A stretch of DNA of 9,240 bases. Origin: Candidatus Pelagibacterales bacterium. GTDB taxonomy: Bacteria; Pseudomonadota; Alphaproteobacteria; Rickettsiales; UBA1997. The notes beneath the pieces are model-generated. The model worked only from the letters and a program-made list of their open reading frames with translations, searched no databases and was not told the DNA's origin. A program made the translations under genes and the position numbers. Location: assembly GCA_016882165.1 (NCBI GenBank), contig VHBV01000049.1:1-9240 (forward strand), read 5' to 3'. Below are positions 5,093-9,240 of this stretch, piece after piece; the stretch's first letter is position 1; each line of letters starts with the position of its first letter.

Positions 5093-6433
5093 ATGGAAGT
5101 AAAAATCAAAAATGTTTTTGATAAAAAACTAAAAAAAGATTATCAAATTACAGTTCCTTATCAAATGATTGAAGAGAAAATCAAAGATAATGTATCTAAA
5201 ATCAAAGAAAATATAAAATTAGACGGATTCCGTAAAGGACAGGTTCCAGAAGACTTGATCAGACAAAAATATGGTCAATCAATAATGGCCGATGAGTCAG
5301 ACAAAATTATTTCTGATACTTTGAAAAAAATTGTTAAAGATAACAATTTAAAACCAGCTCTTCCTCCAAAAGTTGACGTAAAAACATTTGAAGCTAACAA
5401 AGATCTTGAAATTACTGTTTCTATAGAACTTTATCCTGAAGTTCCAGAAGTTGATGTATCTAAATCAAAAGTTGTAAAAAGAGAGGTCGAAGTTACTTCT
5501 ACTGACGTTGATGAAGCCTTGTCTAAGCTGTTGAAATTCTATCGTTCTTGGGATAGTCAAGATTTTTCATATAAAGCTAAAAAAGGTGATTCTGTAAATA
5601 TTGATTATTTGGGCAGAATTGACAAAGTTGAATTTGAAGGTGGAAAAGCAGAAGGATATCAACTAGAGCTTGGAAGTAAAAGCTTTATAGATGATTTTGA
5701 AGACCAACTTGTTGGTAAGAAATCAGGAGACCAAGTAAAAGTTAAAGTTAAATTTCCAAAAGAATATCATAGCGCTGAATTTGCTGGAAAAGCTGCAGAG
5801 TTTGATGTAAAAGTTAACTCAGTTTTAACTGCAAAAATGCCGGAAGTTAGTGATCAATTCATCAAAGACACTTTTGGAATTGAAACTAAAGCAAAACTTG
5901 AAGAAGAAGTAAAAAAGCAAGTTGAAAATAATTACGAATCAATAAGCCGTAACTTGTTCAAAAAAGAATTTTTTGATTTTGTTAATAAAAAACATGATTT
6001 TGAATTACCAGAAGGTTTAGTTGAAGAACAAGTAAAAAATCTTTGGGCTGATGTTGAAGCTGAGCTAGAAAGCAATCCAAACAAATTCAAAAACGAAAAA
6101 GAAAAGGAAAAAGCAAAAGAAAAGAAACGTGAAATGGCGGTTCGAATGATCCGTTGCGGTATGGTTCTGAATGAATTAGCTCAAAAAAACAAAATTGAAG
6201 CCAATAATGAAGATATTAACAAAGAAATTGGCAAAATTTTAGCTCGTTTTGCTAATCAAGAAAAAGCTGTTTTGGAATATTATCAAAAAAATCCAGGAGC
6301 AATTCAGCAGTTGAGAGGTTCTATTATTGAAGAAAAAACAATTGATTTCATTTTGTCTCAATCATCAATTGAAAAGAAAAAAATCTCTATAAAAGATTTA
6401 GACAAAGCTTGGCAAAAAGCTAACGAAGAGTAG
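5093..6433 (+). CDS. tig: Trigger factor (ribosome-associated chaperone and peptidyl-prolyl isomerase)
   Basis: This 446-residue protein matches trigger factor in length and domain order. The N-terminal ribosome-docking domain (about 1-115) has the signature GFRKGQVP (45-52), which contacts protein L23. The FKBP-type isomerase domain spans about 163-245 (KKGDSVNIDYLG, FEGGKAEGY, FEDQLVGKKSGD, FPKEYH). The C-terminal chaperone arms (about 250-446) include a lysine/glutamate-rich stretch at 331-346. The protein sits at the ribosome exit tunnel and shields nascent chains. A weak AGG (5084-5086) lies six bases before the ATG. The gene ends at its own terminator and is not followed by clpP/clpX, which often adjoin tig in other bacteria. 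Confidence 0.98.
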   Translation: MEVKIKNVFDKKLKKDYQITVPYQMIEEKIKDNVSKIKENIKLDGFRKGQVPEDLIRQKYGQSIMADESDKIISDTLKKIVKDNNLKPALPPKVDVKTFEANKDLEITVSIELYPEVPEVDVSKSKVVKREVEVTSTDVDEALSKLLKFYRSWDSQDFSYKAKKGDSVNIDYLGRIDKVEFEGGKAEGYQLELGSKSFIDDFEDQLVGKKSGDQVKVKVKFPKEYHSAEFAGKAAEFDVKVNSVLTAKMPEVSDQFIKDTFGIETKAKLEEEVKKQVENNYESISRNLFKKEFFDFVNKKHDFELPEGLVEEQVKNLWADVEAELESNPNKFKNEKEKEKAKEKKREMAVRMIRCGMVLNELAQKNKIEANNEDINKEIGKILARFANQEKAVLEYYQKNPGAIQQLRGSIIEEKTIDFILSQSSIEKKKISIKDLDKAWQKANEE

Positions 6434-6442
6434 TTTATTTCA

Positions 6443-6484
6443 AAAAAGTGAAAAGTTCTTTTAATTAAAGGCTTTTCACTTTTT
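6443..6484 (+). terminator. Intrinsic terminator of tig
   Basis: AAAAAGTGAAAAG (6443-6455) and CTTTTCACTTTTT (6472-6484) form a perfect 13-bp stem, ten bases after the tig stop. The 16-base loop can extend the structure through CTTT/AAAG. The stem ends in a T-run, and the A-run at its start would make it work on the opposite strand too, although no minus-strand gene is seen nearby. Confidence 0.88.
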
Positions 6485-6570
6485 CTAAATTTAATTGCCT
6501 AAATTTTGTTTAGAAAAACTATTTACCATACAAGTTAACATTCGTTATTAATTTTAATAAAATAAGAAAT

Positions 6571-7245
6571 ATGCAAAACTTTTTAGATGCTTTGAAACTA
6601 GTGGCCTTCCCAATACATAAAGAAGGTATCAAGTTTATCATTATTTTTGCTGTTGCTACAATAATTTTAGCTCTAATGAGCAACACTCTTGGATTGATAG
6701 GTTTGGTTCTAACTTTGTGGTGCATATTTTTCTTTCGTGATCCACAAAGAATTACTCCTCAAGAAGTTGGAGCAATCATTAGCCCTGCAGATGGTATAGT
6801 AACTTTTATTGATAAAGGTGTTGTTGCGCCTCAAGATTTGGGTTATGGTGACAAAAAGTTCAATAAAATCAGTGTTTTTTTGAACGTGTTTGATGTGCAT
6901 GTCAATCGTGTTCCTGTCTCTGGCGTGGTAACAAAAGTTAGCTACAAAGCTGGTAAGTTTTTGAGTGCTAACGTTGCTGAAGCAAGTTCTGAAAATGAAA
7001 GAAATTCAGTTGTTGTCAAAACTGAAAAAGGTGATGAAATTATCTTTGTACAAGTGGCTGGTTTAGTTGCTCGTCGTATTGTTTCTGAAATTAAAGAGGG
7101 GCAAGAAGTTCAAGCTGGTGACAGATATGGTATAATCCGTTTTGGCAGTCGTGCAGACATTTATTTGCCAGAAAATGTAGAGATTAAAACTTTAATTGGT
7201 CAAACCATGATTGGTGGTGAAACTATTATTGCAAAATTCAATTAG
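6571..7245 (+). CDS. psd: Phosphatidylserine decarboxylase proenzyme, short form
   Basis: This 224-residue protein is the short, archaeal/alphaproteobacterial-type Psd. It converts phosphatidylserine to phosphatidylethanolamine at the inner membrane. Two hydrophobic segments (about 20-37 and 40-55) anchor the N-terminus. Next come FFRDP (54-58), SPADG (71-75) with the likely catalytic Asp74, and FDVHVNRVP (107-115) with His110. The self-cleavage site is in RFGSRAD (190-196): by family knowledge the bond between Gly192 and Ser193 breaks and Ser193 becomes the pyruvoyl cofactor. No strong Shine-Dalgarno sequence precedes the ATG, but there is no alternative ATG upstream in frame. pssA, often next to short psd genes, is not adjacent. 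A 61-bp gap separates it from pccB. Confidence 0.95.
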   Translation: MQNFLDALKLVAFPIHKEGIKFIIIFAVATIILALMSNTLGLIGLVLTLWCIFFFRDPQRITPQEVGAIISPADGIVTFIDKGVVAPQDLGYGDKKFNKISVFLNVFDVHVNRVPVSGVVTKVSYKAGKFLSANVAEASSENERNSVVVKTEKGDEIIFVQVAGLVARRIVSEIKEGQEVQAGDRYGIIRFGSRADIYLPENVEIKTLIGQTMIGGETIIAKFN

Positions 7246-7306
7246 TAAAGTTTTTCCTGCCAGTTTTTCTGGAAGTGATTCTTTTTTATAATTTTTAGGT
7301 AAAGAT

Positions 7307-8842
7307 ATGCGTTCTCCAAATATTGCAAAATTGGCTTCAAAAAGAGAAGAAGCAAGAATGGGTGGTGGTCAAAAGAAAATTGACGTTCAACATTCTAAAG
7401 GAAAGTTAACAGCTAGAGAAAGAATTGAAGTTTTGCTGGATCCAGATTCTTTTGAAGAATATGGTTTGTACGTAGAACATCGTTGTTCTGACTTTGGCAT
7501 GGAAGATAAAAAACATCCTGGAGATGGTGTAATTACGGGCCAAGGTACAATTAATGGTCGTCTTGTATTTGTCTATAGCCAAGATTTTACAGTCATGGGT
7601 GGATCTTTGGGTGAAGCTCACGCAAAAAAAATCTGTATGCTTTTAGATAAAGCTATGCAAGTTGGGTCTCCTGTGGTTGGAATTAATGACTCTGGAGGAG
7701 CTAGAATTCAAGAAGGTGTGGATTCTTTAGGTGGTTATGGTGAAATTTTTCAGCGCAACGTTGATGCGAGTGGAGTAATACCGCAAATTTCTCTTATTAT
7801 GGGACCTTGCGCAGGTGGAGCAGTTTATTCTCCAGCTTTAACTGACTTTACAATAATGGTAGAAAATTCTTCTTACATGTTTGTAACTGGTCCTGACGTT
7901 GTAAAAACAGTTACTCATGAAACAGTCACTCAAGAAGAGTTGGGTGGTGCTTCGGTTCATGGTGCTAAAAGTGGAGTAGCTCACTTAACTTTTAAAAGTG
8001 ATATTGAGGCTTTGCTTCAAACCCGTCGTTTAATTAATTTCTTACCTCTTTCAAACAAAGAGTCAGTTCCTCTTATTCCAATAGAAGACGCTGCTGACCG
8101 CGTAGATGTTTCACTTAATACTTTGGTTCCTGAAAATCCGAATCAACCTTATGATATGGGTGAATTAGTTGAGAAAATTTTGGATGAAGGTGATTTTTTT
8201 GAAATTCAACCAAATTATGCTAAAAATATTATGGTTGGTTTTGGTCGCCTTGAGGGTGAAACCGTGGGTATTGTTGCTAATCAACCAATGAATTTAGCTG
8301 GTTGTTTAGATATTAAGGCAAGTGAAAAAGCTGCCAGATTTATCAGATTTTGCGATGCTTTTAATATTCCATTATTAACTTTTGTTGATGTTCCAGGATT
8401 TTTGCCAGGAACCGATCAAGAGCATAGTGGAATTATTAGACACGGTGCAAAACTACTTTATGCTTATGCTGAAGCGACTGTTCCAAAAATTACGGTTGTT
8501 GCAAGAAAAGCTTACGGCGGTGCATACATTGTAATGAACTCTAAGCACTTAAAGGGTGATGTAAACTATGCTTGGGCAAATGCTGAAATTGCAGTTATGG
8601 GTCCTGAAGGTGCGGTTGAAATTGTATTCCGTGAAGAAGCAAAAGATCCTGAAAGCAAGGCTAAAAAAGCTGCTGAATATCGTGAAAAATTTGCCTCTCC
8701 ATTTGTTGCTGCTTCTCGTGGCTTCATTGATGAAGTTATTAGACCGCAGAATACTAGAAAAAGAGTTTGTAAAGCATTACAAATTCTAAAAAATAAAGAA
8801 GTGCAAAAGCCTTGGAAAAAGCACGATAACCTGCCTTTATAA
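7307..8842 (+). CDS. pccB: Propionyl-CoA (acyl-CoA) carboxylase beta subunit, carboxyltransferase
   Basis: This 511-residue protein is full length for the PccB/AccD5-type carboxyltransferase. It moves the carboxyl group from biotin on the alpha subunit to propionyl-CoA, giving methylmalonyl-CoA. Visible landmarks are GKLTARERI (32-40), the acyl-CoA-side NDSGGARIQEG (127-137), GPCAGGAVYSPALTD (166-180), the carboxybiotin-side VDVPGFLPGTDQEHSGII (360-377), KAYGGAYIVMNSKHL (401-415) and AWANAEIAVMGPEGAVEI (422-439). AGG at 7297-7299 is a suitable ribosome binding site seven bases before the ATG. Residue 408 is Ile, where propionyl-specific enzymes commonly have Asp (GGAYDVM), so substrate range may differ. 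The biotin-bearing partner pccA is not in the window. The 61-bp gap after psd holds no clear terminator, so co-transcription is possible. Confidence 0.96.
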   Translation: MRSPNIAKLASKREEARMGGGQKKIDVQHSKGKLTARERIEVLLDPDSFEEYGLYVEHRCSDFGMEDKKHPGDGVITGQGTINGRLVFVYSQDFTVMGGSLGEAHAKKICMLLDKAMQVGSPVVGINDSGGARIQEGVDSLGGYGEIFQRNVDASGVIPQISLIMGPCAGGAVYSPALTDFTIMVENSSYMFVTGPDVVKTVTHETVTQEELGGASVHGAKSGVAHLTFKSDIEALLQTRRLINFLPLSNKESVPLIPIEDAADRVDVSLNTLVPENPNQPYDMGELVEKILDEGDFFEIQPNYAKNIMVGFGRLEGETVGIVANQPMNLAGCLDIKASEKAARFIRFCDAFNIPLLTFVDVPGFLPGTDQEHSGIIRHGAKLLYAYAEATVPKITVVARKAYGGAYIVMNSKHLKGDVNYAWANAEIAVMGPEGAVEIVFREEAKDPESKAKKAAEYREKFASPFVAASRGFIDEVIRPQNTRKRVCKALQILKNKEVQKPWKKHDNLPL

Positions 8843-8860
8843 AATTAATTAAGGGATTTG

Positions 8861-8907
8861 TTTGGGAAACAAAGTTTATAATTTACACCAAAGCTTTGTT
8901 TCTCAAA
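8861..8907 (+). terminator. Long hairpin after pccB, possible terminator without clear T-run
   Basis: TTTGGGAAACAAAG (8861-8874) pairs with CTTTGTTTCTCAAA (8894-8907): 14 bp with one G-U pair and a 19-base loop. It starts 18 bp after the pccB stop. The bases that follow (TATAAAATTTG) are not a T-run, so it is not a textbook intrinsic terminator; it may act as a transcript 3'-end stabiliser. Confidence 0.5.
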
Positions 8908-9152
8908 TATAAAATTTGAAAAGATTTAACTTTCTTATGTAAATCTATTCTTTTTTAATTATCTTTAAATAATTCTTCTAACGAATTAGACCATCTTAAC
9001 TAGATCTTATTTCTTCGAACAGAAAAGATTCAAAATTTCCCTCCCATAACTGAAAAATATTTCTTTGCTTTTTTAGAAAAACACATTTTTATTTTCAATT
9101 AAACCAAATCCAATATTTATTGATCTATAGCATACTATACCAAATCTAATAT
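8908..9152. other. AT-rich stretch without a recognisable gene
   Basis: I see no credible coding frame on either strand here. The DNA is low-complexity and AT-rich. TCTAACGAATTAGA (8977-8990) can form a small 5-bp hairpin, and the first copy of an 18-bp direct repeat lies at 9103-9120. It may be the 3' flank of a minus-strand gene entering from the right. Confidence 0.5.
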
Positions 9153-9156
9153 CTAT
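9103..9156. repeat. Pair of 18-bp direct repeats with 36-bp period
   Basis: ACCAAATCCAATATTTAT (9103-9120) and ACCAAATCTAATATCTAT (9139-9156) agree at 16 of 18 positions and lie exactly 36 bp apart, with an 18-bp unrelated spacer. Two units are too few to call a repeat array. No function is apparent. Confidence 0.5.
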
Positions 9157-9239
9157 ACTCCCATTAAAGCGCTCTCCAAACATTTTGTAAAATCCTCAAA
9201 TTTATCTCTAGTTTTCTTCACCAAATTTTTTACATGGCC
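9153..9239 (-). CDS. Possible C-terminal end of an unknown minus-strand gene
   Basis: Reading the minus strand inward from the window edge, one frame stays open for 28 codons, then meets TAG at 9155-9153. The encoded tail is charged and helix-like (KKTRDKFEDFTKCLESALM), and local base composition is slightly less AT-rich than the stretch before it. The piece is too short to assign a family, and the open frame could be chance. Confidence 0.2.
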   Translation of the reverse strand, partial: GHVKNLVKKTRDKFEDFTKCLESALMGV

Positions 9240-9240
9240 C

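Noticed and set aside
7256..7292. Small CCAG/CTGG hairpin followed by T residues between psd and pccB
   Set aside because: The stem is only four base pairs, too weak to call a terminator.
8568..8789. 73-codon frame on the + strand inside pccB
   Set aside because: It is a leucine-rich shadow in another frame of a well-conserved gene.

Overview
The window is an AT-rich stretch of bacterial chromosome. All confidently identified genes lie on the + strand. Gene content suggests an alphaproteobacterium, probably a reduced, host-associated Rickettsiales-like lineage: a NodT-type outer membrane lipoprotein, a short membrane-anchored phosphatidylserine decarboxylase, PccB, a trigger factor with a lysine-rich C-terminal stretch, and low-GC intergenic DNA carrying decayed palindromic repeats. 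The genus cannot be named from the sequence alone.

Region 1 (1-3507) is a tripartite ABC export locus. It holds the tail of a MacB/DevC-type permease, its ATPase starting directly after the permease stop codon, a 211-bp spacer with a decayed REP-like repeat, a short HlyD/DevB-type adaptor with a GTG start, and a NodT-type outer membrane channel lipoprotein overlapping the adaptor by 4 bp. Together these would span inner membrane, periplasm and outer membrane. The substrate is unknown.

Region 2 (3508-4487) holds the ribosomal pair rplU-rpmA (L21, L27), with a candidate sigma-70 promoter, a leader hairpin followed by a T-run, an intercistronic hairpin and a strong intrinsic terminator. tRNA-Leu(UAG) follows, with an encoded CCA end.

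Region 3 (4488-5092) is about 600 bp without a credible gene. It is the least explained part of the window: a perfect 13-bp inverted repeat bounds a 383-bp segment that contains a nested REP-like palindrome and a locally GC-rich pair of hairpins. It resembles a small non-autonomous mobile element or a repeat cluster, though a structured RNA is possible.

Region 4 (5093-8842) holds housekeeping genes: tig (trigger factor) with a 13-bp-stem terminator, psd (last step of phosphatidylethanolamine synthesis) and pccB (carboxyltransferase of propionyl/acyl-CoA carboxylase). psd and pccB are 61 bp apart with no clear terminator between them, so they may be co-transcribed.

Region 5 (8843-9240) is AT-rich DNA with a long imperfect hairpin, an 18-bp direct repeat and, at the edge, possibly the last codons of a minus-strand gene.

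No phage, CRISPR, defence or transposase gene is visible. Most of the window is ordinary core-genome content; the intergenic repeats are the most interesting part.
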